The notes under the pieces: generated by a model | The model's database searches: none | Seen by the model: only the letters and a program-made list of their open reading frames with translations | Told to the model about the DNA's origin: nothing | Position numbers and translations under genes: made by a program | In this document: piece after piece, positions 27,101 to 40,392 of the stretch | Layout of the letters: each line of letters begins with the position of its first letter | Numbering within the stretch: position 1 is the first letter of the stretch | Assembly: GCA_040954595.2 (NCBI GenBank) | Contig: CM082581.2 | Coordinates: forward strand, 9,176,001-9,240,000 | DNA from: Balanoglossus misakiensis | Taxonomy: Eukaryota; Hemichordata | DNA: 64,000 nucleotides | Reading direction: 5' to 3'

Positions 27101-29555
27101 TCAAAGCTATTTTGAAATTTGTCGCACCACTACGTCGCGCTGTTTCATCATTATCTCAAAATATTACTTTGTGCGGGTAACTGCTGTTTTCGTCGTCGAT
27201 TAAAAGGTTACTGTTCATTTATTTTGACTGTTGCCAAAAGCTTGTTATGTCCTGCGCTGGACGTGTGTGCGTTCATTGGATATAGAATAATGCGCTGTCC
27301 GCTTGACCAGAGCTAGTGAACACAAGCAACTTGCAACTGGTGTAATGAATGGTATCTCAAGAAATACAATTCACGTGGGCATGATAATTATAAAGACCGC
27401 CATTGTACATGTGCTAAAAACTGAACCAGTCAGAAATACGTGCTGAGTATCATGCTACTCATTCAAATGATCTTTTATTAGTCTGTGGTTAGCATATTTA
27501 ATGCTACGAGATTGCTTGGGGATTATACCTCGATTGTATATGTTTTAAACGATGAAGCGGTGACTAGAAGACCCCAAAGATCTCATTTCTTTCATGATTT
27601 ACGGGAGCCACTTTTTATTATAATGATAATGGTGGTGGAGATTACAAAACAGAAGCATTTGTAGATAGTGTTCGATTTTATAGCGCCGATACGTGACGTA
27701 AACCGCACGTAAACTTTTAGGAGGTTTATGGTATGATTTAATACCGATCAGAATGAACCTCGCATTTACCCGAAATACTCTTTGGTGCTTGCAAGTCTTC
27801 CAACACTTGCTTGAATTTCAGTCTCTGACAGATGCTTAGTTGTTAATTCCTGACATAAAACACATGATAGCAAGATTTTGAACTTTGTCCGACGACTATA
27901 AACGGTATACGCCTAAGGCATGATCTATACGATTTTCTTGGGTTTCTGCGATCAGTTGGTCGAAGTAGAATCATTTTGGTTTCTCGGGGGCCGCAGGGTT
28001 GGAATTTTATCCTTATCGTATGCATTCAGTGGCAATGTCCCAGAGGTTTCATGTGTTGTATAGTCTGATCCAGTGACGTCATTCTCTTGTTGAAGTAGGC
28101 AGTAAACTTGCATGATTTCTGGCATACGGTTCAAGTTACACATATGCCCTATTACAGAGCATTTCAAGAATATCGGACAAGAGACTTGCAAACGAGATTC
28201 GCTGCAGTATTATCTCAGTAATCCCGCGTGGAAGGATCGATTCCTTATAGCCCCATGCATGAGCTGCTACTTTCATCAATATTCTTCAGTGTTCTCCTTA
28301 TCCTCAGCCGACGGGCGACACCATTTTGAATTTGCGAAGATTCTAATGCGCATGTGCGTTTACCACGACAGTTGTCTTGCAATCACGGGGAGGCCAACTG
28401 AACGGGTGTGGCACCCGTTTATTATACAACTCGTACCACGTAAAGAGACAACGTTTTCTCCATTTCTGAAAATTAGTCAATTCTGTATCATTCAGCAAAG
28501 CTAGTTGAGACGGGACCACTTCAAATTTATCATCATTAAATTTGATGCGACACACAGAGTGTACTCATGAAATGCTCCCCGCGTTACCACCATTCACAGT
28601 CAAGTAATCAGCGTCAAATCATTAGCGAATCTTACGGATAAGGATGGTGTTTACCAGACCGTCATTTAGTAACACTCGTGTGGCAGTTATGATTTGCCGC
28701 TCGTTTTGAACTTTGCCATTAAAAATTGGGTCTCAAAATCGCCAAGGGGACTGCTATTCCTTCCTAAATTTTAATTTATAAAATTAAACCAGCACGTTCC
28801 AATAACTGGAGCAAAATGTTCTACATATGTGTAAGCCCTAATATTCGGGCTTGTTTTCATAGCAAGAAGGTGAACAAACTACCTTTGAAAATATCTGGAG
28901 TGAGTCGTACTTTCTTTGACCTTGGCAACATATTCCTTCAGATACTCGGAGCACTTGTTGATTTGAAATTAAAAAACAAAAACAAATAAATCTTCCGACT
29001 TGAGTAAATCGCACTTGCGAGGGAATTCCGCAGCAAAATACGTATTTTCAGATAACATTGCTGATAACCCGTAACCCGGATTCTCTAAAAACTAAAGGAG
29101 ATAAGTGCGATTGACAAAGCCACATGCGCCAAATAACCACAAAACCACAAAACACTGAAACCCTATGCAAGTTCCTTTCCATGCACCAAAATATGTCGTG
29201 ATAATTACAACGAATATAGACGCAAGACGTACAACACTCAGCCGACGTCCAAATAGCATAAGTATTAAAATATAGGCGAAACTTCTTGTTTATATTCAAA
29301 ATGATCAGGAAAATGGAAATATCACAGGCCGGTGCATACATCTATACATTTGACCAAAAGAATTCAGCTGCTGTGCTGAGACATGCCTGTTGTGGTGAGA
29401 CACGTACACGTAGGCATTTATCGAATCTCACCAAAACAGTTAAATCTTTTATGTCTAGCCACAAACGGACATTTACCAACGGAACAGTGACGCCCGTGCT
29501 CCAAATGAGCTTGTCTTTAAGGCGAGGAAATGCAAGCTAATTTGGAAAGTGTAGT

Positions 29556-29825
29556 TTAGAAACTCGAAGAAAAAAGAGTCCATTTCTTTGAAGAATCTCT
29601 GTCCGCGAGGAAATAGACGTAAGACACGGACTGCATCTCAATAAGCTTTGGAATGTTATGTTCGTAAATTTCTATTGACTCGTTACAGGTTTTGATCACC
29701 CAGTCGTAATCACTAGAGTACGTGGTGTAACTCTCAATTTTCTTGAGGAACACAAGACAGTCATTAATCCACCACTTCCAACTGAGGTTCTGGTACCATG
29801 ACGACAGTGTGGTCATCTGACGCAT
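29556..29825 (-). other. Candidate orphan exon or gene remnant
   Basis: The minus-strand frame encodes 89 residues rich in Trp, Tyr, Ser and Asp, with balanced codon use that looks more like protein than most neighbouring frames. An AG that could be a splice acceptor directly precedes the ATG on the minus strand. I do not recognise the sequence, and no partner exon could be joined with confidence. The protein-like frame at 31156-30884 on the same strand might belong to the same remnant. A chance open frame remains possible. Confidence 0.2.
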
Positions 29826-32268
29826 ACTGTTTTTATTTATAGATTTAATTTTTTGATTGATACAAGACAGAAGTTAAACACAACAGAGATGGTATAACAA
29901 TGAAGATCAACATAAGGCTCTCTCTCTCTATCGTCGTCTTACCCTCTCCTTAGACGTGAGTTCTTGATGTCAAGAACAAGTAATCTAGGTGCACCTAACT
30001 CCTATACTGAACGTTGGAATGGAAATGCTTCCTCGGGTGGCAATCTGAGGCTTTCTCGTAATCAGATACGATGTAATGATATCTTCCTCAAGGATTTGAA
30101 TCAGCAGTGTTGTTCACTTTACATATCACCAATTCACGATCTGGAGAATTCGCATTGCAGGAAGTTCTTGAATGAAGAAGACCTATATAAATGTCACGGA
30201 AATAAACATAATTTTTTTTCGTCAGACGTTGATAAGATTATGTTAGTCTCAAGGTCGTGTCTGAAGATGAGTGAATACACCTAACGTTTCACGAGATGCG
30301 GTTCTTTGTATATCGACGCTTTCAAAAACCTGCACGTTTATGTCAGTGATAAAGAGATTCCAAGAGCTTGGGGTGTCTCCGTCCCACAGAGATCACCTGC
30401 ATTGAAATTCAGAGACATTACATTGTCTGTTATATATCATTAGGTCAGTCTCTCCAAAACGGTACGATCATGTATATGTATGTGATGTTTATAGGGTGTG
30501 GAAATTCAGCAGCTGCGGTTTGTCGTGGGTCTTTGCTGTTGCTGAGTGTGGCTGTACATCAACAATTACTCTCAGGTTTTTTCTCTGCGTGCTGTCCGAC
30601 AAAATACGCGCGGATTCTAATGGTATTTGACCCATCTAACGAGAATTATTTGCAATAATAAATGGACGCATCATGAAATGCGAAATGTTTAACCTTGACG
30701 TCAAGCAATATTCCACTTAGGCCTATTTATAATCCGTCTTTTATTCTCGTGTTATAAGTTTTAAATGACCAAATATTTTACATAAAAATCAAACATGACA
30801 TGTATACTTTATTTATATACAAAGATTGTGTTCAGACGCAATTATCTTAAAAACCGGTTTGGCTATTATCCATTAAATCATTATTAGTATAATTCAATCT
30901 TCACATTTCTGTGCCACCGAGACAAATACACCCTTAGCGTATGAGCAGCTATGGTCCAATTTGTTTTGCCGGCATTATACAGCGATGTCAAGATATGGGA
31001 ATAAAACTCCAACAGAGTAATCTTCCACCGCATGGAAAAAAATCCGAACTTTGCTCCGCTCGTCTCTAGCTCATCACGTGAAGTCCTCGAGTGATGTTTA
31101 AAGCTGGGCATTCCGCGCACGTGCGAGAGAAACAGCGGCGGATGAACACCAGGCATGTGAAAATACCGGCTGTTTAATATGACAAAATCGTTGAGCTACC
31201 AGTATTAAATCCCGGTCAAGTTCCCTGAAGACTAATTATAAACATGTTATTGGAAGGTATAACCTGTTTACGTTATGTAGCCCTGAACTTCATTGAAGCG
31301 AGGTGAACTCGCAGAACTTGAATCTCAATGCATTATTCAACTCGAAAACGGAGCTATTGGTTTCAGTTTCGTCCGCGAGCATGTATATATACACAAGGCT
31401 ATTTAATATCTTGCACTAGGTGCGGAGTTCTGGGTTGTATGGGTTTATAAGAGCGCTGTACTCGCATCTTCAAAATCAGCAACATGATCTACAACAGTTT
31501 CCTCTCTACTAATCCGACCACAAAATAAATCGAGTTATTATCGATATTAAAGGGTTCGGTGGTGATCGGTAGAATCAACAACTGTGGTGTCTCTTTTGCG
31601 TCTACTCAGCTGCCAGAAACGTCGTCGAATTCAGGAGATCGCGTCAACGACCTGCAATATTTTTCATGCAGGAAAATTCTAAGGTCGGCTGCTGCATCAA
31701 TTACAGGGTTGATGTATATTGAAAATTGGATATGCCCACTCGCTTACTATTTACATCATTTCTGCGGACGTTCTCTGAGGCGCACATTGCGTTTGTTACA
31801 AGCATGGCGTTTTCCTGCATTCCCTAGAAATTAGTGGAGAAAGTAGACCGATGATTACTGAAGCGAGGGCCAACACGTGATTGTGAATACAAAACATATC
31901 GGCAACTGTCCCGCGGCGCCATCGCAGAGGCAGACATCTCCCTTTTAATTTTGTTTAATCAGATGTTTCTCCCCCGACAAGTAGAAAACGTTTGAGAGAC
32001 ATTAAATAAAACATTGCCGGAACAGCGCCTGTGTGCGCCGAGCCAGGAGACCATTTTCCCCCTTCTTATACGTTACATGATCGCTTGGCCTCTGGCACAG
32101 GTGAGTTCAGCTTGCAAGTAGCGTGCCGTTGACTTCGCCAGTAGAATTCGTGCGATGCCTGACCGTAACGCGACTATTTTCAAGGTGAAGTAAATGTTAT
32201 TTAATGTTGCGTTATTGCCAACTAACTACTGTCCCAATGACTAAGGTCATGGCATAAACTGAGATGGA

Positions 32269-32319
32269 ATTGCATAGCAAAGCATAGCACGGATCAACAT
32301 AGCAACGCATATCATAGAA
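32269..32319. repeat. Degenerate CATAGCA-type short repeat
   Basis: CATAGCA or a close variant occurs four or five times within 50 bp at uneven spacing. It is a decayed minisatellite. Confidence 0.5.
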
Positions 32320-33145
32320 ACACGATAAATTAATACCCTGATTAATGGGTCTTTTGATAAATGAGCAAAAACTAAATTCTGTCTGACTGTTTATTTTTTG
32401 AAAATTTAAATAATATACCTAGCTACTATATTCGACTTTCGGGTGATACATTGTCACACTAGGATGCCACGTCAGTATTTTTTCAACACCAACTCTTACT
32501 TTGGATTTCATACGAATTGCCGGCAACAAGCAGACGAAAACACCAATCCCACTATTACGAATGAAACGAGTTTGTCTAGTGTGAAGGGTTTTACGCACGG
32601 CGGTGTTGCAGGCCAAAAACAGTAGGAATTGATCGCCCCATCAGCACGAGTCCGTTTTTTTTGCCGAATGGTGCCATTTAATATCCCACAGAATAATCAC
32701 CTACTTACAAAACCAACAAAGATGGCCTCGTTATAGCGTCGACGTCATGCCTCTTGCCAATGAAGCAAAGCTGACGTATTGCGCACAGAGTTCGTCCCGC
32801 TGTGCGAGGACGACATTTTCGATAACGAAAACGTGTTTCCATGGAATAAAAATGGGACATTCTTGTGGCGACTCCCTGGGAACTTAGCAGCACGTCAAAC
32901 CGAATATCTGGGAAATAACAAAGCCATATCATCAAATAGTTTAGACCCAAAGGATAGTAGAATCCATTCAGGAAGCACATAATAAAAGATATGAATTGGA
33001 AGATATCTCATGCAACACCTTTTATCTCTTGTACGTGTCTGAATGGCTTGTTCTATATATAATGCCTTCTGCGAACAACAACATTGAGATAGCTACGAGT
33101 CCCATTCCTTTCTAAGTTCATGCCAGTTGAAATTCTCAAGAAATT

Positions 33146-33212
33146 GTATGTATGTATGTATGTATGTATGTATGTATGTATGTATGTATGTATGTATGTA
33201 TGTATGTGTATG
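33146..33212. repeat. Second TATG tetranucleotide microsatellite
   Basis: This is a 67-bp array of the same unit and orientation as the 327-bp array at 20817-21143, ending with one GTGTATG variant. Confidence 0.95.
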
Positions 33213-33957
33213 ACACTTTCAACTTGAAAATAATTCAGATATTTCATTAGATCTTTTATTTTCAGCTATCCTCTGGCTACAAAAACCAATCGATTGCACG
33301 CAGTCAATAAATTGTAGAATTCCAAGAAACGTATAGCCTCGTCAGTCAGAGATAGAAGATAATTATAGTACATTCACATCACCCGGAAACTTTCATTGGC
33401 ATCTGTTCATTCCTATCAATGGAAATGGCATCTCCTTGTCTTGCAGTAAACAGAACTACCGTGCTTCGGCAGGTGTTACTACATGCAATTACAAAATGAC
33501 GTCGAGATTACACTCCACCAAATTATACTTCGGATTTTATGATTCTCGTAATCAAGATGGAATGTTTCCCTTCTACGCTGTGAGACCAGACATCGTTCTC
33601 GCTTGATTACACATGGAAGTGCATTTCCGATTCCCCTGCGCGCCATTTATTGTTATCGGTAGTAATATTTCCATCGAGCTGAACAAAAATTGATTTCGAA
33701 TTAGAAACATCAGTATGTCAGACATGTACGACAGGTTGTGCATTTGCCCTCAGACGACTTAAGTCACAAGGCTGCCGACGGGAACAATTTAGTTGTCTGA
33801 GACTCTCAGTAACGCATGGACTGAAAAAAGTCTAGGTCCATTGAAAATATGCAGGAACTATTTGATGATGCACAACTGAGGAAAATTATACTTGTCACGC
33901 TCTGACAGCTGCTGACAATTTACTACACATGTCAGATGATTTTATCATCACATGCAT

Positions 33958-34083
33958 AGTACAGTACAGTACAGTACAGTACAGTACAGTACAGTACAGT
34001 ACAGTACTGTACAGTACAGTACAGTACAGTACAGTACAGTACAGTGCAGTACACTACAGTACACTATACTACACTACAGTGCA
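33958..34083. repeat. GTACA pentanucleotide array
   Basis: About twenty units of ACAGT/GTACA are near perfect up to 34040 and then degrade into ACACT and ATACT variants. A single TACTG switch occurs at about 34004. The core AGTACT/GTAC steps are self-complementary, so the strand can fold on itself. Confidence 0.95.
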
Positions 34084-37000
34084 TACAGTACCTAAAAGAA
34101 CGACCCTTTACCTTTTTCGTGAATGTTATCTATAATAGCATTCTATATTTGGTCATTAGAACAGTTTCTCTATTGAAGTTAGCGGTTGCATTTTGTACTG
34201 ATCAATTGATTAGTGTGAAAACGCCATCCCTAATTAGTCCTTAATTCATTTGAACACAATGTCTAAATACGGACGCGACGTATGCCGGTCCATTATTTTC
34301 AATCAAAGCGCGATGAGAATTTAAGTAGGACACTGTTGCCCATGCCATTATATGCATATACACTTGGCATTTGAGTTAGAAGAGTAAGAAGATAGTGTAG
34401 GCGGGACAGGAAAAAAACCCGATTGCAATAAGGCAAAGTACACAGTGAACTTCAGCGTCATAATTTGAACTAATGACACACATTTGATGTAGTTTACACA
34501 CAGGCGGCATATGCCATATGCCATGATACGAAGGGGGTCTAAGTTAATACACTTTGGAAACACAGTGAAAAGTGGTGGATACTAGGTGTAAACCTTATCG
34601 GTTCCCGAAATATGTGTTTGTCGGTCAAATACTCTATTTCCCCAGTAAGCCCTATGCTATACATTACATATTATCATTGTTTCCCATTCCCACAAAAGCT
34701 GGCTATTTACAGGAAAAGGGATCATTGGGAGTTAGGGAATGGCTGGATTATTGGATGGCGAAAGAATTTCTTCTGAGACTACACAAAGTGTCATGCAAAA
34801 TTGATGGGTTTTATAATGTAGACAATGGGAAATGTGTCAAAAATCTACTTAAGAGCTCTGGTGATAGGTGTAAAGGATATAAGTAGAAATGATACGTTGA
34901 AAGGGGATTGGATATGAGGTATAGATAAGTGCCGTAGCTGTTATATAATGTACTTGTTCGTGAGTAACAAGTTACATGTAGGTCGCACACAGAACCTGAA
35001 AATTCAAATCTTGCGAAAATAACCAAAACAACGATGAATTTCTCGGGTAAACACAGTTGTTTCTTTAAATATCACTATCAAACTCAACATAAATGATATA
35101 ATGCTCGTGTTCTGCTCCTTATTGATGCCCTCCTGCGCATCTCCATGACGCACAGCTAAATTCCTGGAATGATCAGCGCCATTCCTCAGAATTATTCAAA
35201 AGGTGGTGAAAATATTCAATGTAAATGCAGACGTGAATGGACTCCTGTTGAATAGCAGTGCGTCAGGAACACGGGGGACGGCAATACACCAACAGCGCAG
35301 ACGATGACGATGACGATTTATTGTTAATTTTTTATAGTAACTCAGTATTGTCATGTTCACAGCCTTGTGCTGCAGGCTACCGCGAATAACAACAAATGAT
35401 TAATATCTTCATAATTTATTCACCATTCTCATGCTTGACTTCCACCTATATTCAATTAATAAAGAGTGAAGACTAGAAGTGCAATGGTAAAACCTGTTTT
35501 CTCAGTTCATCGGCGAACACGGGGCGTATGAGAGGCTTCTAGGAAGAAAGTGTACCCGAGTTCAAGGGCGGCTCTTGGAAAACATTAGTTCTGTGACCGC
35601 GAAAGTAAACACGTATGCTTGAACTGAGCTGTAACAGGGTCAGCCAAACGGAGATGAAAACATTTCACTAATACAGAATCTTGGAATAACAACTACGTTA
35701 GTAAATTAAATTAGGCTTTCGGGACAAATATGTCGCCTGTATTGAAAAAAAAAATCACCTTGCCAAGCGACAGATATACGACGCGGGGGTTCGTTCTATA
35801 GCGACTGCGGTCTCATTGTCGGATTAGGGTTGAATTCAGATTAACCATGATACGTCCAGAAGCCTGGATGAGCGAAATGGGATTGGGAGATTTGGGTTTT
35901 CTTTAATGATGGAAGACCTGCAGAGCAGAGACCATTTCCGGCATCAAACCATTTCACCTGTCCACTCTTCACAAACAGTCTTTGTCTGAAATCAATTGCG
36001 ATGTCCGCGATTAGTCTGCCAATCCGCGATAGATTCTCCACGCCAAACACAGGAGCTGAAGTAGGACTATAGTCGCGAGTCCTTTCAACCGCCCAATACA
36101 GACTGACGCATTCTGCTTTGTAATGCATCAAAGGTGACGTGGAACTTCTGCAACGCACCACAAAAGATTACCCGCTAGAAAAGAGTTGTGACATTTAATT
36201 AGTCTGTTTACCAGCTGAACTCTTATCCCATCAGGAAGGGGCTATCTATGGCTACCGCGGTAATAAGCTTTGTGTTTTGTTCATCTAAACATTTACACGG
36301 GGAAAGCGAGAAATAATTAACCCTTCCCCTGCCAAGCTCATCTCCGGAACAGTACCAAGGCTGTCAATCATCATTGTGTCTCTCAGAGAACGAATCGTGT
36401 CAGAAGCACCGACGTTATAACGTACATAGTATAGGCCTTAATAAAGAGTATACTTGCGGATACGCGCATTCATTAAAGACCTTCAGTTTATGGCCCAGTT
36501 ACATCTCCATACCCAAGATGCTATATAGATCACACGCTATGCATACTCTCTGTGAATTGGAAACGACGGGGAATCTTGCAACTGTGCATTCATAGAGAAC
36601 AATGCAAAACATGGGGTGATTGGAGGATTAAAATTAGAATTAGTCGTGTTATTATTGTCGTATTTTCATGTTGTGCGACCAAGGAGGTAAACGTTGTCGA
36701 AGTCACGCACATCTTCGGTAAATTGTGATGCGTTTTTTCAAAATAAAATCGTCCATTTTAAAGTTTTTTATTACGTTTACAATAACTTAGTGTGCTGTCT
36801 AAGTTGAACACAAATGTAACGACTGCTGACTACGGCCAAATTCAGATAGCGCCGGTTGGCATGTTGCCGCTTATAGCGACATAAGTAGAAAGAGCTGCAT
36901 ATACTGAGTGTTACTTATATTAATCATATAATAGACACTTGCTCCATGTCCCGTGTGGAGCACACGTACAAGGTTACCTGACAGGTCAAAATTTATATTT

Positions 37001-38765
37001 CATAAAAGTGCACACAACAAAATTATGCGGCGTATATACTATAAGGTCATCTTTATGCAATGTTCGAGTATGTGATGAGAAATCTTAGCCGACCGGAAAC
37101 CCCAGAGGAAGGCAAGAGTTTGTAATTGATATTATGAGAGGCGGACATGCCAGGGTTTCGAATATTGTTATATGTCTCAGAAAACAGCGAGCTATACACA
37201 TACATGTGCCGAGGGCATTAAACCGAACAAGACAATTAAGTTTTGTATGTTTGGGCTTGTTTGCCGAAGAGTGGAATGCCTGTCGGGGCGTCCTCTTTAC
37301 AGAAGCGTTCATTCGCGAAATATCCGCTTTTACCCCGGTCCTCGCCGTCAATCGATATTGAATTATCGCAAAGACGTTTTAGACGAACTGCAAAATGTGA
37401 AATCATAGCGTTGATACACGCGGAACGTGCAGCGGGTTTAATGCTTTCAGAGATGTGTCCGTGGCTAACAAAGCGAGCAATCACCAACCGTTTCAAATTG
37501 TGAATTTCGATTGACTTCGCGATAGTGTCCAGATTCTACATCGACAAGCATAATAGGGCTCGCTAATTACTTACCATTTGAAACATTTTGCGGGTCTTTT
37601 CAGGGCTTTTATTTTAATGCAGAACAGAAAAACGCCATTTTAAACGTTTAGATCATATTCCCCAGACAAATGTAATGCTGTGCTCTGAATAAGTATCTTA
37701 AAAACCACGACTCGTCACCCCGCAAGCAATTTCCGTCCCTCTTGTTGTCAAGCTATTACGTCTTACTCTGAACGTCACGGGCGAATTTAAACGAAACCTT
37801 AAAGATAATAAACTCTGGCATACATAAAGCTTAAGTCACTATCTTTGCCACAGTAATGACTCGGACGTCAATCATTCAAATACCATTGGCACGTCAGTAG
37901 ACTTTACCTTGTCGAGTGAGTGACAGCCATTTTATCTCGGGCACAAAAAATACAATAAAATCCCGGTACATATATAGTACCAGTTCTGAATGAAGAAAAT
38001 GTTCATATCTAAACAAAATGACATATTGATCCCCAAAATATTTCAAAAACAAGTAATTGACTCAAGGTCGTCCGCTAAAAGCTTGGATGGTTTAAAAACT
38101 CGCCGATTTTTGAAATTAATTGTTTCAAAATGGCCGTAGAATACTGAGATTGAGCGAAAGTGCAAAGCTTTATTCAACCCAACTGAAGACAATTTTGCGA
38201 ACAGATGACGTGAAAGCCCTAAAATGGGTAAATTGCGTACCCGGGGAAACTTTCTTAAAAATGAGCAGAGAAAAAAGCGTGATGCTATCAAAGAAGTGGA
38301 AACTGGTGCAGATATGAGCATGATCTTGAGTTCACTGACGTGGGAAACCCTAAGTGAATACTTTCTTTACGTCTGTACATATCTGAAGCCATCCATAGGG
38401 TATATAGAAGACTCGACACGCTTGATGTTTGCCATGACTATCGTCCCTGCCGGAAGGCGTACATCTAGTTAAAAATAAATGGCCTACATGAAAAGGTAAT
38501 GACAATCCCCCTCCACGGTCGTAATGCCAGATAATAAAGCTAATGCACGTGATAGGTATCGTACCCTCTGATATTTCTGAAGGATATGGGTCTTGGCAAA
38601 CTTCGCTGTGCATCAGATGTTTTCAAGTCTATACAAATGCGACAACCTGAAAAGTTAGCACCGCAAGGGCGGATATTCATAATCAGCGGTTATGGTCCCT
38701 GAGGAACGTAATACATGAACTAGTGCGTTTGCTTTGGAAAATATACAAAAAATCATGAAGTACTC

Positions 38766-38846
38766 TCTATCCCTCTTTCTCTGTCTCTGTCTGTCTGTCT
38801 GTATGTCTGTCTTTTTCTCTGTCTCTCTCCCCTCTCTCTCCCCCGT
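38766..38846. repeat. Pyrimidine (CT/TCTG) low-complexity tract
   Basis: An 80-bp run made almost wholly of C and T on the plus strand, with a TCTG microsatellite inside. It is the strand complement in kind of the purine tract at 39402-39480. Confidence 0.8.
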
Positions 38847-39401
38847 CTGCCCTGTCAGATTTTATCACGTGTTACAGTGACATTCTACGTATAGTAAGTG
38901 AGAAGTGTCAAACTTTTCCAAATTGTTCCCGGAGCGCACGGCTTGTTATTGCCTTTCCCTCGCATTAACCTTTGACAGAGAATAACGATCGACAAGATTA
39001 GTGGTTGTTATGCATTTTCGATCAACAGCAAACTTTTGGCCACGGTCTATTTTTCTACATTTACCTCGTGTTATTTACATATATATGAAAATAGAACTTA
39101 TTACAAACTTTTGAAGTGTTTTCTTTTTTTTCTCAGCCGACAAGGAACGTTTTTGAACGACCAGTACCCGTCATCTACAGCAGAATTTATCCGGCACATA
39201 CCGAGCAAGTGTGATCGTGATTGTATCCGATATTCATGTATAGGAGCAATAAGATATCGCGCCAGAGAGGTTCAATGTGATTTTACATACGAGTTTCCAT
39301 TATACAAATTGACGCAGTCGTTACACCAGCGCCAATTTGTGGTTGCAATACAGTCTGTCCTCATTTGCACAGTTGACATAAATACATGAGGGAAGGGGCA
39401 A

Positions 39402-39480
39402 TAAGAGGACGAGATCACTGGAGAGAAAGGGGAGGAAGAGAGAGCGATACATGAGAGAGGGGGAGGGAGAGAGTGCGAAG
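39402..39480. repeat. Purine (GA) low-complexity tract
   Basis: The plus strand is almost all A and G for about 78 bp, with GAGA and GGGGGAGGGA runs. Confidence 0.75.
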
Positions 39481-40230
39481 ATCAGCGTCTGATCAGCGGC
39501 AGGGATGTGCGGGAGACGAGGTTTTACAGTACGGCGTATATACGGTGGGAAGCCCGTGGAATCAATTTTGAATTGCCACGTCTATCTAAATATCCTGTTT
39601 CACCTTGTTAATCGCACCTCGGGAATTTCTTGTCCAAACCGCACAAATCGACTTAAATCCCTGTGTGTCACAATTTGCGGGGCTATTTTCTTGTGCATTA
39701 AATTGCCCCAATTCATCGAACTCGCTCCGTATAGTACCTTTCTGGGGAAACAAATTCTCGCGTTAAACTTGCCCTGGCAGTGTGCGATTTCAGCGGGGAA
39801 ATTCTCATTAGCCGGAACATATCCGACAGAAAGCGATCGTTCTGGAACAGACAGTCATTATTTACTAAACCCCTTCGCAGGTTATCAAGTGAGATCACGA
39901 CCATTATGCTGACAGGCACATTCTACAAGTATACACATAAAATCGTGTAAAAACCATTTGCCTGATAGCTATATCTACAGCGTAGGATATCAGTGCGTGT
40001 GGCTTTTCAGAAAAAACACAGAAATCCTCCAGGCGGTTTTATCCTACTCGGTGGAAAGGTGTCAAAGTTCTATTCTCATGAACTTTAGCCTAGTATTTTC
40101 TTAGTGCTTAATAAAATGAAATTGGGTATACAGTTTACCGTATTTATCGCGTTTTTAGGGTTCATATTTTTTCACCATTCCATTTTATTTTCGAAGAACT
40201 TTTAATGACTGCGTATTTAATATTGATCCA

Positions 40231-40392
40231 TCGTACCGTATTGTACTGTACTGCATTGTATTGTATTGTATAATTTTGTATTGTACTGTTCATTAGAGTT
40301 TATTGCATTGTATTGAGTTGTGTTGTTTTGCACTGTACTGTACCGTACTGTACTTAGTGCCGTATTGTATTGTATTGTATTGCATCGTATTG
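40231..40392. repeat. Degenerate TGTAC/TGTAT pentanucleotide array
   Basis: Pentamers TGTAC, TGTAT, TGCAT and TGTAC repeat with many changes over 160 bp. TGTAC is the reverse complement of the GTACA unit at 33958-34083, so this is the same repeat family in the opposite orientation and more decayed. Confidence 0.8.

Noticed and set aside
35841-36161. 106-codon minus-strand frame with a faint resemblance to a retroelement RNase H start
   Set aside because: Only a short stretch around a Trp-Ala-Val-Glu run looks similar, and the following sequence lacks the expected catalytic context.
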